DNA of 64,000 nt, from assembly GCA_052379845.1 (NCBI GenBank), contig JBQTCF010000025.1. The stretch is one strand, 5' to 3'. A program made the translations under genes and the position numbers. Source of the stretch: Roseinatronobacter sp052379845. Its GTDB lineage: Bacteria > Pseudomonadota > Alphaproteobacteria > Rhodobacterales > Rhodobacteraceae. The notes under the pieces were generated by a model. That model ran no database searches and had not been told where the DNA came from. It worked only from the letters and a program-made list of their open reading frames with translations. This document shows positions 52,213 to 61,284 of this stretch, in pieces. Positions within the stretch are counted from its first letter, which is position 1, and every line of letters begins with the position of its first letter.

Positions 52213-53463
52213 ATGTATATGTCGAAGGCCGATCACACTGTGACCCCACCCCTTGTCCCGCCGCAAACCGTTTTTCTGAACCGAAACACCCCGCCCCATG
52301 TCGCAACACTGGTCGCGCAAGCGTCAATCGCGGCCCTGTCGATGAATGTGTTTCTGCCGTCCCTGCCGTCGATGGTGATCTATTTCGACACCACCTATAG
52401 CGTGATGCAACTTTCGGTTTCGCTGTATCTGGCGGTTAATGCGGTGCTTCAGGTATTTATCGGCACCATTTCCGACAGATACGGGCGCAGACCGGTTTTG
52501 CTGGCATCGCTGGTGGTGTTCATTGTGGCCACATTGGGCACATTGCTTGCCCCCGATACCACGACATTTCTTGTATTTCGCATGATGCAGGCGTTGGTTG
52601 TGTCCGCAATGGTGTTAAGCCGCGCGTCCATTCGGGATGTGCTGGATGAAAATGCGGCCGCGTCGCGCATTGGGTATGTCACCATGGGCATGGCGCTGGT
52701 TCCCATGATCGCGCCCGCGATTGGCGGTTTTCTGGACGAGGCGTTTGGATGGCGCGGCAGTTTCGTGTTGATGCTGGTGGCCGGTATGGGCGTTCTGGCG
52801 CTAAGCTGGGCGGATATGGGCGAAACGAAGCACAATCGCAGCGGGTCCTTGCGCCAGCAATTCGCCACCATGCCGGAATTGATTCGCGCGCGGCGCTTCT
52901 GGGGCTATTGTGCATCGGCGACATTGGCGTCGGGGGCGTTTTTCGCCTATCTGGGTGGCGCGCCTTTTGTGGGCTCGCAGGTGTTCGACCTGTCGCCATC
53001 GCATCTGGGCATGTATTTCGGGGCACCGGCCCTGGGATATGCTTTTGGCAATTTCCTGTCAGGACGATACGCGGCCCGCTTCGGGATCAACATGATGATA
53101 CTTGTGGGCAGTTTCATCGGGTTTGCGGGAATGATCTTGCTTGCGGTGTTGTATTTGGCGGGCGTTTTGTCGGCGCAGGTGTTTTTCGGGTGTTTCATCA
53201 TGATCGGGCTGGGAAACGGCATGCTGCTTCCATCGGCCACATCGGGCATGATGTCGGTGCGCCCGCATCTGGCGGGAACGGCCAGCGGCATGGGCGGCGC
53301 AATCATGATTGGTGGCGGCGCGGCATTGTCGGCGCTGGCGGGGGCCTTGCTGACACCGGGCAGTGGGGCTGGCCCGTTGATATGGGTCATGCTTGCCACC
53401 ACGGGAATGACAATTGTGCCGGTTTTGTATGTCATGCACCGGGCACGCCAGATCAACGCTTGA
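52213..53463 (+). CDS. Bcr/CflA-type multidrug efflux MFS transporter
   Basis: A 416-residue transporter with 12 hydrophobic helices. The Bcr/CflA signature is present as DRYGRRPVLLASLV after helix 2 and ARASIRD-like SRASIRDVLDE in the loop after helix 4, with IAPAIGGFLDEAFGWR in helix 5. The start is uncertain (ATG 52213 or 52219; no clear ribosome-binding site). It lies between divergent pccB and downstream pccR, and may share the TTTGCAAA region. Confidence 0.85.
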   Translation: MYMSKADHTVTPPLVPPQTVFLNRNTPPHVATLVAQASIAALSMNVFLPSLPSMVIYFDTTYSVMQLSVSLYLAVNAVLQVFIGTISDRYGRRPVLLASLVVFIVATLGTLLAPDTTTFLVFRMMQALVVSAMVLSRASIRDVLDENAAASRIGYVTMGMALVPMIAPAIGGFLDEAFGWRGSFVLMLVAGMGVLALSWADMGETKHNRSGSLRQQFATMPELIRARRFWGYCASATLASGAFFAYLGGAPFVGSQVFDLSPSHLGMYFGAPALGYAFGNFLSGRYAARFGINMMILVGSFIGFAGMILLAVLYLAGVLSAQVFFGCFIMIGLGNGMLLPSATSGMMSVRPHLAGTASGMGGAIMIGGGAALSALAGALLTPGSGAGPLIWVMLATTGMTIVPVLYVMHRARQINA

Positions 53464-53478
53464 CCCGCGCGCCGCAAG

Positions 53479-53508
53479 TTTGCAAAGTTCTGTTGCGAAC
53501 TTAGCAAA
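53479..53508 (+). promoter_or_regulatory. PccR-type operator upstream of pccR
   Basis: One exact TTTGCAAA (53479-53486) is followed by GTTGCGAA (53492-53499, six of eight) and TTAGCAAA (53501-53508). They end 17 bases before the pccR start, which fits autoregulation. Confidence 0.6.
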
Positions 53509-53525
53509 GGCACCGGGGGGACCGC

Positions 53526-54926
53526 ATGCCACCACAAAAGCTGTATGCTGGCGCAAAGCTGCGCGAAACACGGCTGCAACTTCGGTTGACGCAAAAGGAT
53601 TTCGCCGCGAAGCTGGGCGTGTCCCTGCCCTATCTGAACCAGATGGAAAACAACAACCGCCCCTTGTCCACGGCTGTTGTGCTGGCATTGGCGCGCGAAT
53701 TCGGCATGGATGTGACCGAACTTTCGGCGGGCGACAGCGAAAGGCTGGTTTCCGACCTGCGCGAGGCCTTGGCCGACCCGCTTTTCGCCAGCGCCAACCC
53801 TGCCTTGCCGGATTTGCGGCTGGTGGGGGCCAACGCCCCCGGTTTTGCCCGCGCGTTCCTGGATTTGCACCGCGCCTACCGGCAGGCACAGGAACAACTG
53901 GCATCCCTTGACGAAGCCTTGGGGCGCGACGACACCACGCTGCGTCTGTCCCCCTGGGAAGAGGTGCGCGATTTCTTCCATTATTGCGACAATTACATCG
54001 ATGCGGTTGACCGCGCCGCCGAACATTTCGCCGCCCGCGCCAAACCCGGCGTTGATTTCATGACACATGCCAGCCAAGTGTTGACGGACCGCAAGATCAC
54101 GCTGCGCCTTGTAGCCGGGGATGATCTGCGCCGCTTTGATGTAGCGCGCGGGGTGCTGGAACTGTCGTCCAAAGTGTCGCGCGCGACCCAAGCCTTTCAA
54201 CTGGCCCATCAACTGGCGCTGCTGACACAAAATGATCTGCTGGAGGCGACGCTGGACCTTGCGCGGTTTCAATCCCCCGAGGCCCGATCGATTGCCAAGA
54301 TCGGGTTGGCCAATTATTTCGCAGGGGCCGCGCTGATGCCCTATAAGCGTTTTCTGGCCGCCGCGCAGACCACCCGCCACGACCTTGAAACCCTGGCCGA
54401 GGAATTCGGCGCCTCGATTGAACAAGTGGCCCACCGGCTGTCAACCTTGCAGCGCCCCGGCGCCAAGGGGGTGCCATTCTTCTTTGTGCGCGTGGATCAG
54501 GCGGGCACCATTACCAAACGGCATTCCGCCACGCGGCTGCAATTTGCGCGTTTTGGCGGTGCATGTCCCCTGTCGAATGTGCACCGCGCCTTTGAAACGC
54601 CGGGGCGGTTCTTGCGCCAACTGGCCGAAACACCCGACGGGATGCGCTATTTCTGCCTTGCCCTGGCCGTCACCAAGGGCGGGGGTGCATTTCATGCCCC
54701 GGTGCGGCGGTTCGCCATCGGGCTGGGGTGCGAAATAGACCATGCCAGTTCACTGGTCTATGCCGATGGCATGGATCTGGGCCGCGAAGGCGGGTTCGAC
54801 CCGATCGGCATTTCCTGCCGGATCTGCGAACGTGACAATTGCCACCAGCGTTCCGTGCCGCCGCTGGAACGCCATTTGCGCATTGATCCCGACCACCGGC
54901 GGCTGTTGCCCTATAGCATTGAATAG
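53526..54926 (+). CDS. pccR: PccR-like short-chain fatty acyl-CoA regulator (XRE/ScfR family)
   Basis: A 466-residue regulator. Residues 1-65 are an XRE helix-turn-helix (LRETRLQLRLTQKDFAAKLG, VSLPYLNQMENNNRPLS). The C-terminal ScfR domain carries cysteines CRICERDNC and QLAETPDGMRYFCLA. Mid-chain, an ImmA/IrrE-like region (QAFQLAHQLALL) lacks the HExxH zinc motif. It matches PccR, which senses propionyl-CoA or a related acyl-CoA and activates pccB. Own-promoter sites are described separately. Confidence 0.9.
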   Translation: MPPQKLYAGAKLRETRLQLRLTQKDFAAKLGVSLPYLNQMENNNRPLSTAVVLALAREFGMDVTELSAGDSERLVSDLREALADPLFASANPALPDLRLVGANAPGFARAFLDLHRAYRQAQEQLASLDEALGRDDTTLRLSPWEEVRDFFHYCDNYIDAVDRAAEHFAARAKPGVDFMTHASQVLTDRKITLRLVAGDDLRRFDVARGVLELSSKVSRATQAFQLAHQLALLTQNDLLEATLDLARFQSPEARSIAKIGLANYFAGAALMPYKRFLAAAQTTRHDLETLAEEFGASIEQVAHRLSTLQRPGAKGVPFFFVRVDQAGTITKRHSATRLQFARFGGACPLSNVHRAFETPGRFLRQLAETPDGMRYFCLALAVTKGGGAFHAPVRRFAIGLGCEIDHASSLVYADGMDLGREGGFDPIGISCRICERDNCHQRSVPPLERHLRIDPDHRRLLPYSIE

Positions 54927-54935
54927 GCGCGCAGG

Positions 54936-56624
54936 TCAGATCACTTCGAAACGGTCCACATCGACCATGCCGAAATCAGTGATTTTCAAATGCGGGATGA
55001 CCGGCAACGCGATGAAGGCAAGCTGCAAGAACGGTTCTTCCAATGTCACCCCAAGGGTTTTTGCGGCTGCGCGCAAGGTTACAAGGCGGGCGTGGACCTG
55101 CTCGTAACTGTCCAGTGACATCAGCCCCGCCACAGGCAGGGGCAGTTCCGCGACAACCTGTCCATGGCGCACCACGACAAAGCCCCCCTCAATGGCAGAC
55201 AGCCGGTTCACGGCCAGCGCCAGATCATCATAATCCACCCCGACCGCGACAATATTGTGGTGATCATGCGCGACTGTTGCCGCGATTGCGCCGGTTTGCA
55301 TGCCAAACCCGCGCACGAACCCCGTAGCGATATTGCCGTTCTTGCCGTGGCGTTCCACCACCGCAACGCGGGCCAGGTCGCGGGCGGGATCGGGGCGTTT
55401 GTCACCATCCTGGGGCAAGATATCCTTGCGCAGGTGGCGGGTTATGATCTTGCCCTCGATAACGCCAATGACGGGCGTGTCTGCGGTGTTGCCCGCATGG
55501 CGGAAATCGCGTGCCGTGACCTGTGGCGCGTGCACGGAATTGCGCGCAACCGGCGCAATCAGGTCGCGCGCGGCAAAGGCCGCGTCATCGACCACCTTGC
55601 CCCCGCACAGAACCAGATTGGCGCGGCATTGCGCCAGATCAGGCAGCGCGACAATATCGGCACGCTTGCCGGGGGCTATCTGGCCGCGATCCTTAAGCCC
55701 GAATGCCTCGGCTGCCGAAAGCGACGCAGCGCGATAGACTGAAAGTATGTCGCACCCCATCGCAATCAGGCTACGGATCATGTGGTCCAGATGGCCGTGT
55801 TCGGCAATGTCCAGCGGGTTGCGGTCATCTGTGCACAGGCACATATAAGGCGCAGTTATGGGCGTCAGCAGCGGCGCAAGCGCCACCATGTCCTTGCTGA
55901 CGGACCCTTCCCGGACAAGGCAGCGCAGGCCCTTTTGCAGCTTTTCGCGCGCTTCATCGGCAGTGGTGGATTCATGTTCCGTGCGAATGCCCGCACTGAC
56001 ATAGGCGTTCAGGTCGCGCCCTGACAAAAGCGGTGCATGCCCGTCAATATGGCGGCCCGCGAAGGCATGCAGCTTGGCCATGCAGCCCGGATCGCGGTAA
56101 ATGACACCGGGGAAATTCATGAATTCCGCCAGCCCGATGACACTGGGATGATCGGCCAGCGCCAGCAAATCCTGCGCATCCAGTGCCGCACCTGCAGTTT
56201 CCATATGTGTGGACGGCACGCAGGACGACAGGTTCACGCGGATATCCATCACTGTGCGGGTGGCGGCGTCCTGAAAGTAACGAATGCCCGCACTGCCCGC
56301 GACATTGGCAATTTCATGGGGGTCGCAAATGGCCGTTGTCACCCCGCGCGGGGCCACGCAGCGGTCAAATTCGAACGGGGTGACCAGCGACGATTCAATA
56401 TGCAAATGCGTGTCAATAAACCCCGGCACCAGAATATGCCCACTTAGGTCAATGACCTGCGCACCGTCATAGTCGGCCCCGATGCCCACAATCGTGTCGC
56501 CGCAAATGGCAACATCGCCCTGAATATAGCTGCCCGTCACCATGCACAGCACCTGTGCCCCGCGCAAAACCAGATCGGCAGGGATTTCGCCGCGTGCTTG
56601 TTGGATGCGGGTTTCAAGTGTCAT
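54936..56624 (-). CDS. ade: Adenine deaminase
   Basis: A 562-residue amidohydrolase converting adenine to hypoxanthine and ammonia. DTHLHIESSLVTP holds the first metal histidines, CDPHEIANVAG and DGHAPLLSG further residues, CTDDRNPLDI the catalytic Asp, and AHDHHNIVAVG lies in the C-terminal domain. The length is usual for ade. It is convergent with pccR. With deoD it could supply purine salvage, though the two are distant. Confidence 0.95.
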   Translation of the reverse strand: MTLETRIQQARGEIPADLVLRGAQVLCMVTGSYIQGDVAICGDTIVGIGADYDGAQVIDLSGHILVPGFIDTHLHIESSLVTPFEFDRCVAPRGVTTAICDPHEIANVAGSAGIRYFQDAATRTVMDIRVNLSSCVPSTHMETAGAALDAQDLLALADHPSVIGLAEFMNFPGVIYRDPGCMAKLHAFAGRHIDGHAPLLSGRDLNAYVSAGIRTEHESTTADEAREKLQKGLRCLVREGSVSKDMVALAPLLTPITAPYMCLCTDDRNPLDIAEHGHLDHMIRSLIAMGCDILSVYRAASLSAAEAFGLKDRGQIAPGKRADIVALPDLAQCRANLVLCGGKVVDDAAFAARDLIAPVARNSVHAPQVTARDFRHAGNTADTPVIGVIEGKIITRHLRKDILPQDGDKRPDPARDLARVAVVERHGKNGNIATGFVRGFGMQTGAIAATVAHDHHNIVAVGVDYDDLALAVNRLSAIEGGFVVVRHGQVVAELPLPVAGLMSLDSYEQVHARLVTLRAAAKTLGVTLEEPFLQLAFIALPVIPHLKITDFGMVDVDRFEVI

Positions 56625-56704
56625 GTCCTTGGGTCCTTCATGGTCGGGGGCATATGCGCAGGCTGCACTGAAAACACCCGCGCGACAAGCCAGCCGGGCG
56701 GAAT

Positions 56705-57307
56705 TTATGCAGTGCTGCGCGCACCATCATACAGCGCGTAATCGCGCGCACATCCATGTCGCAAGTGCTCGCGCAGCTCCGCAGACAAACTGGTGTCCAT
56801 CCTTGGCGAAACATTCTTTTGCGGCAAATCCAGTTTGCACCCAAGCCGGTCTTCCAGCCATGCCTGAAACTGCGCCATGGCGTCATAGCGAAACAGTGTT
56901 TGCACCTGATCATCCTGCATCGGATGGGTCAGGAATGCGGCCTGCGACCCGACAGCGGCAAAGGCGGGCTTGGGGTCCAGCAGGTAGCCTGCGACAAACT
57001 CATCAAATGTCTTGCCGCGGGTGCTGCGCGGGGTGCCCTTCAGCCAGTCGCCATGGCGGAACCTGAACCAGCTGCTTAGCCAGTCTTCGGGTTCGCGGAT
57101 CAGGGCCACTGTTTCAGGTGGTGTCTTGTTGAAAATCATGACGAATTTTTCAAACCGCCATTTATAGCGATGATAAGTGCAATGCTTGATGCGCGGGTCG
57201 CCCTGCAACACAATATCCGCCATGGGTGCAAGGGCTGTTTCCAACGAGGTGCTGGCCGTTTTCGGCGTTGCCAGCAAGACCAGATTTTGCTTTTCAAAAT
57301 ATAACAT
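56705..57307 (-). CDS. Sulfotransferase family protein
   Basis: A 200-residue protein with the 5'-phosphosulfate-binding loop ATPKTASTSLETAL at the N-terminus and the 3'-phosphate-binding segment VALIREPEDWLSSWFRFR. FDEFVAGYLLDPKPAFAAVGSQ follows. It lies just after the GT2 gene, so the pair may make a sulfated glycan. An upstream ATG at 57361 is possible (only four bases from the GT2 stop), but the residues from ML onward fit the family start. Confidence 0.85.
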   Translation of the reverse strand: MLYFEKQNLVLLATPKTASTSLETALAPMADIVLQGDPRIKHCTYHRYKWRFEKFVMIFNKTPPETVALIREPEDWLSSWFRFRHGDWLKGTPRSTRGKTFDEFVAGYLLDPKPAFAAVGSQAAFLTHPMQDDQVQTLFRYDAMAQFQAWLEDRLGCKLDLPQKNVSPRMDTSLSAELREHLRHGCARDYALYDGARSTA

Positions 57308-57364
57308 TGGGGGCCAATCTTCATGCAATACATTCAACCCGGTCGCGCCAAGGTCCGCCAAATT

Positions 57365-59299
57365 TCAGCTTTGGCCATGAACGGCAACCGCGTCAAGGGC
57401 TGCGCCATGCGTGCCATGGGGCGTCTTGTCCCAGTAAAACGGCGCCGAGACAAGTTCCCACAACGCCTTGTAGACAGCAAGCACCGCCAAGGGAAAATAC
57501 CCGTGCAGCATTGGCAACCACACCCGCAAATGCCGGTGATGGCGCGCGCGCGTGGCGACAAGTCCAACGGATATATTCACGGCCTCTGACATCAGGAACA
57601 GGCCGACGAACGCGACAAGCGCGCCGCGCGGGAAGGACTCCATAAACGGGTGCGACAATCCGGCCAGAACCAGCCAGAATGACCACAGCACAGGTGCCAG
57701 CATGAATTGCACCAATGTTCCCAGAAAAAGCACCTGCACGCCCCAGAACCGCCACGCCCCAAGCTGCGCCCACAATGCGCGCGGGTCGCGCATATGCACC
57801 AGCCACGTGATGGCATAGCCCTTCAACCACCGCGAACGCTGCTTGACCCAGGCCAGCGGGCGGCAATTGGCTTCTTCATAGGTGACAGTGTCCAGAAGCT
57901 GCGTGTAAAATCCGTGGCGCGCCAGCCTGATGCCCAGATCCGCGTCTTCGGTCACGTTATGCGCGTCCCATCCCCCCAGCCGTTCCAGAATGTCGCGCCG
58001 GAAAAACAAGGTTGTCCCCCCCAGTGGCACAGCAAGGCCAAGACGCTGCAACCCCGGCAGGATAACCCGGAACCAGCTGGCGTATTCGATGGTAAAGCAC
58101 CGCGCCAGCCAGTTGCTGCGCGGATTGTAGAAATCAAGCACGCCTTGCACGCAGGCCAGATTTGCAGGCCCGTTCTGAAAGCAGGTCACAACGCGGTGAA
58201 TCTGGTCGGGTTCGGGCGCATCCTCGGCGTCATAGACGCCTATCAAAGTGCCGCGCGCAAACAGCATGGCATAATTCAGCGCGCGCGGCTTGGTTTTCAG
58301 CGGCGCATCCGGCACCGGAACAACGCGCATCCAGCGCGGCAGGTCAGCGCCCTGCAACGCGTGGCGCGTGGCGTGGTCGTTTTCTTCGACAATCAACAGC
58401 ACGTCCAGCAAGTTGCGCGGCCATGTCAGCCGGGCCAAACGTGTCAGCAGGCGCGGCACTGTTTCGGGTTCTTTATACAGCGGCACAAGGATGGACACCA
58501 CCGGCTTGCGGCGCTGCACCAAATCCACGACCGCGCCTGCCGGTGCAGGGACGCGGCGGTGCGGGCGCGACACTGCGGCGATGGCTGCCGCCAGTTTCAG
58601 GCTGGCAGACAAGGCCAGAAATACGCTGGCAATCAGCGTCAGGGCCATGAACACGGCCTGCGGCACGGAAAACGCCAGCGCCAGAAGCACCCCAAGCCCG
58701 CCACCCAGCCATAGGCGCACCCGCCGCAAGGGCATGCTCCGGCAGCTTTCCTGCTGTGTGACGCAGCTTTCGGCCCAAAGTGTCAGCCGGGTGCGCCGCA
58801 GCCGCAAAACCGTGTCATGCAGGAAGTTTTCCGAGATCAGCGCCGGAACAACAGGGCCAAGCGCGGCTTCCAATTCCGCGCGGCACTGTTCGAACTGGTC
58901 GGGGCGCGGAGTGGCCACCACAGTCACTGCGCCCGCATGGCACCACGGTATGCAGCGCAGCGCGATACAACGTTCAGGACGCAAAATATCGGTCAATGTT
59001 GGGTCGGGGTCACGGCTGGCGGCATCAAGAATGGGCGTATCGAACTGGACCGACAGCGCGCGCATCAGCGTGTCTTCGGTGATCTGCCCTTGGGCAACCA
59101 GCAAATCCCCCAGATTGGTGGCCTGCTGCGCCTGCATATGCAAGGCGTATACCAGCCCTTCGTCGCTGATGGCCCCCATATCGCGCAAAATCGCGCCCAG
59201 CCTGTCGCGCGTCTGGCTGTTGTCGCGCACAACACTAAGCCGGACGGGTGGCAGACCATCTAACGAAAAGGATGAAACCGGCCTGATATTGAGCATCAT
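57365..59299 (-). CDS. GT2 glycosyltransferase with N-terminal MshEN (c-di-GMP-binding-type) domain
   Basis: A 644-residue membrane enzyme. Residues 33-56 (RLGAILRDMGAISDEGLVYAL...Q) and 63-85 (LGDLLVAQGQITEDTLMRAL...Q) are two MshEN repeats, which in other proteins bind c-di-GMP. Membrane helices at about 195-245 lead to a GT2 catalytic domain: VYDAEDAPEPDQ (DxD type), EDADLGIRLARHG and QRSRWLKGYA (Q-x-x-R-W). Further helices close the chain. The layout resembles NfrB with the MshEN domain moved to the N-terminus. A processive, c-di-GMP-gated exopolysaccharide synthase is inferred. Confidence 0.9.
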   Translation of the reverse strand: MMLNIRPVSSFSLDGLPPVRLSVVRDNSQTRDRLGAILRDMGAISDEGLVYALHMQAQQATNLGDLLVAQGQITEDTLMRALSVQFDTPILDAASRDPDPTLTDILRPERCIALRCIPWCHAGAVTVVATPRPDQFEQCRAELEAALGPVVPALISENFLHDTVLRLRRTRLTLWAESCVTQQESCRSMPLRRVRLWLGGGLGVLLALAFSVPQAVFMALTLIASVFLALSASLKLAAAIAAVSRPHRRVPAPAGAVVDLVQRRKPVVSILVPLYKEPETVPRLLTRLARLTWPRNLLDVLLIVEENDHATRHALQGADLPRWMRVVPVPDAPLKTKPRALNYAMLFARGTLIGVYDAEDAPEPDQIHRVVTCFQNGPANLACVQGVLDFYNPRSNWLARCFTIEYASWFRVILPGLQRLGLAVPLGGTTLFFRRDILERLGGWDAHNVTEDADLGIRLARHGFYTQLLDTVTYEEANCRPLAWVKQRSRWLKGYAITWLVHMRDPRALWAQLGAWRFWGVQVLFLGTLVQFMLAPVLWSFWLVLAGLSHPFMESFPRGALVAFVGLFLMSEAVNISVGLVATRARHHRHLRVWLPMLHGYFPLAVLAVYKALWELVSAPFYWDKTPHGTHGAALDAVAVHGQS

Positions 59300-59402
59300 T
59301 GTTCCACTTTGGTTAACGCAAAGGGGAACACCATTTTGATTAACAACTGATTAAATAATCAGAGCATATGGCAACTTCATTTGGCGCGCGCGCCACTTGC
59401 CC

Positions 59403-60560
59403 TTAGCTGGCCTTGCGGTCCGCCATATGCTGCGCAAAGCGTTCAAACAGGTAGAAACTGTCCTGCGGTCCGGGGCTGGCCTCGGGGTGGTGCTGGACGG
59501 AAAACACCGGCTTGTCTTTCATGCGGATGCCGCAATTGGACCCGTCAAACAAGGATGTGTGCGTCTCAATCACCGCATCGGGCAGGGTCTGGCTGTCCAC
59601 AGCGAACCCGTGGTTCATGGACGTAATCTCAACCTTGCCGGTCTCATGATCCTTGACGGGGTGATTGGCGCCGTGATGGCCGTGGTTCATTTTGACCGTT
59701 TGCGCCCCCAGCGCCAGCGCAAGCATCTGGTGGCCAAGGCAAATGCCGAAAACCGGAATATCGGCCTTCAGAACATCGCGGATCATGGGCACAGCATAGG
59801 CGCCCGTCGCGGCAGGGTCCCCCGGACCATTGGACAGGAAAACCCCATCAGGGTTCAGCGCCAGCACCTGTTCGGCAGTGGCGGTGGCCGGCAGAACCGT
59901 GACATCACACCCCGCACTGGCAAGGCAGCGCAGGATATTGCGTTTTGCCCCGTAATCGATGGCCACCACCTTATGAACTGGCGCGGTCTGGCGCATATGA
60001 CCCTCAGGCCAGGCCCACCGCATTTCGTCCCAGCGATAGCTTTGTGCACATGTCACATCGCGCGCCAGATCCAGCCCGACCAGCCCTTTCCACGCGCGCG
60101 CAGTTGCCACCATGTGTTCGATGTCGAAATTGCCATCCGGGTCATGGGCCAGGGCCACATGCGGGGCACCCTGCTGACGGATGGCGCGCGTCAGGCGGCG
60201 CGTGTCCACACCCCCAATGCAAATGCGCCCGCGTTTGGTCAGCCACTCCACCAGCCCTTCGGTCGCGCGCCAGTTGCTGGGCTGGGTGGGGTCCCATTTC
60301 ACCACCATGCCCGCCGCCACCGGATCGGCGGTTTCGTCATCATCAGGGTTCACACCCACATTGCCGATATGGGGAAATGTGAAGGTGACCACCTGCCCCG
60401 CATAGGATGGGTCTGTCATGATTTCCTGATAGCCGGTCATGGCGGTGTTGAAGCACAGCTCGGCCACGGTGTGCCCCGTTGCGCCGAAACCGCGCCCATA
60501 AAAAACTGTCCCATCAGCCAGAACAAGGCATGCTGTGGGTTTGAGTGTCTGCGCACACAT
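59403..60560 (-). CDS. carA: Carbamoyl-phosphate synthase small subunit
   Basis: A 385-residue glutamine amidotransferase supplying ammonia to CarB for arginine and pyrimidine synthesis. GFGATGHTVAELCFNTAMTG, here an N-terminal signature, precedes the class I glutaminase domain with FGICLGHQML (nucleophilic Cys) and VQHHPEASPGP (His, Glu). carB is not adjacent, as is common in this group. Divergent from yqeY. Confidence 0.97.
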   Translation of the reverse strand: MCAQTLKPTACLVLADGTVFYGRGFGATGHTVAELCFNTAMTGYQEIMTDPSYAGQVVTFTFPHIGNVGVNPDDDETADPVAAGMVVKWDPTQPSNWRATEGLVEWLTKRGRICIGGVDTRRLTRAIRQQGAPHVALAHDPDGNFDIEHMVATARAWKGLVGLDLARDVTCAQSYRWDEMRWAWPEGHMRQTAPVHKVVAIDYGAKRNILRCLASAGCDVTVLPATATAEQVLALNPDGVFLSNGPGDPAATGAYAVPMIRDVLKADIPVFGICLGHQMLALALGAQTVKMNHGHHGANHPVKDHETGKVEITSMNHGFAVDSQTLPDAVIETHTSLFDGSNCGIRMKDKPVFSVQHHPEASPGPQDSFYLFERFAQHMADRKAS

Positions 60561-60752
60561 CTTGTCGCTCCGTCATGTTCGGATTTCGGCGGAACCTAAG
60601 CCCATGAGCAAGGAGAATCAAGCGAATCCCGCCAAACTTGCAAAAGAAGCGTAGGCAATTGTTTTATATGGTGTTTTTGAACCTTGCAGGACAGTGCGCC
60701 CTTCGTTAGGTTTTGCGCCTAGGTAGACAAACCATAAAACAGGACTGGCCGA

Positions 60753-61211
60753 ATGTCCCTGCGCGACAGAATATCAAGCGAACTGAAGACCGCGATGAAG
60801 GCCAAGGACAGCGAAAAGCTGGCAACCTTGCGCCTGATCAATGCCGCCATCAAGGACCGCGAAATCGCCGCGCGCAGTGACGGAACCGGTGGTGCATTAA
60901 GCGATGGTGATCTGGTCGCGGTGCTGACACGCATGGTCAAGCAACGCCGCGATTCGGCGCGCGCCTATGAAGAAGCGGCGCGTCTGGACCTTGCTGAAAA
61001 GGAACTCGCTGAAATTGGCGTGATCGAAACCTTCTTGCCGCGCCAGTTGAATGACGATGAAATCGCCCGTGCGATTGATGCCGCAATTGCCGAAACTGGT
61101 GCCGCGTCCGTGCGCGACATTGGCAAGGTCATGGGCCTGTTGAAAGCACGCCATGCCGGTGAAATGGATTTCGGCAAGGCGGGTGCCGTGCTCAAGTCGC
61201 GGTTGGCCTGA
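60753..61211 (+). CDS. yqeY: GatB/YqeY domain protein
   Basis: A 152-residue helical protein homologous to the tRNA-binding tail of GatB. LRDRISSELKTAMKAKDSEK opens it, DGDLVAVLTRMVKQRRDSA lies mid-chain, and VRDIGKVMGLLKARHAGEMDF is the YqeY signature end. Stand-alone members are thought to aid tRNA-dependent amidation. It lies before the dienelactone hydrolase gene on the same strand, and divergent from carA. Confidence 0.92.
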   Translation: MSLRDRISSELKTAMKAKDSEKLATLRLINAAIKDREIAARSDGTGGALSDGDLVAVLTRMVKQRRDSARAYEEAARLDLAEKELAEIGVIETFLPRQLNDDEIARAIDAAIAETGAASVRDIGKVMGLLKARHAGEMDFGKAGAVLKSRLA

Positions 61212-61284
61212 CGGCGGCAGCACTTGAAATCCCCCACTCCGCCCTAGTTTCTGCCTTGGAGCATTACATCACAGGGTGGAAATT

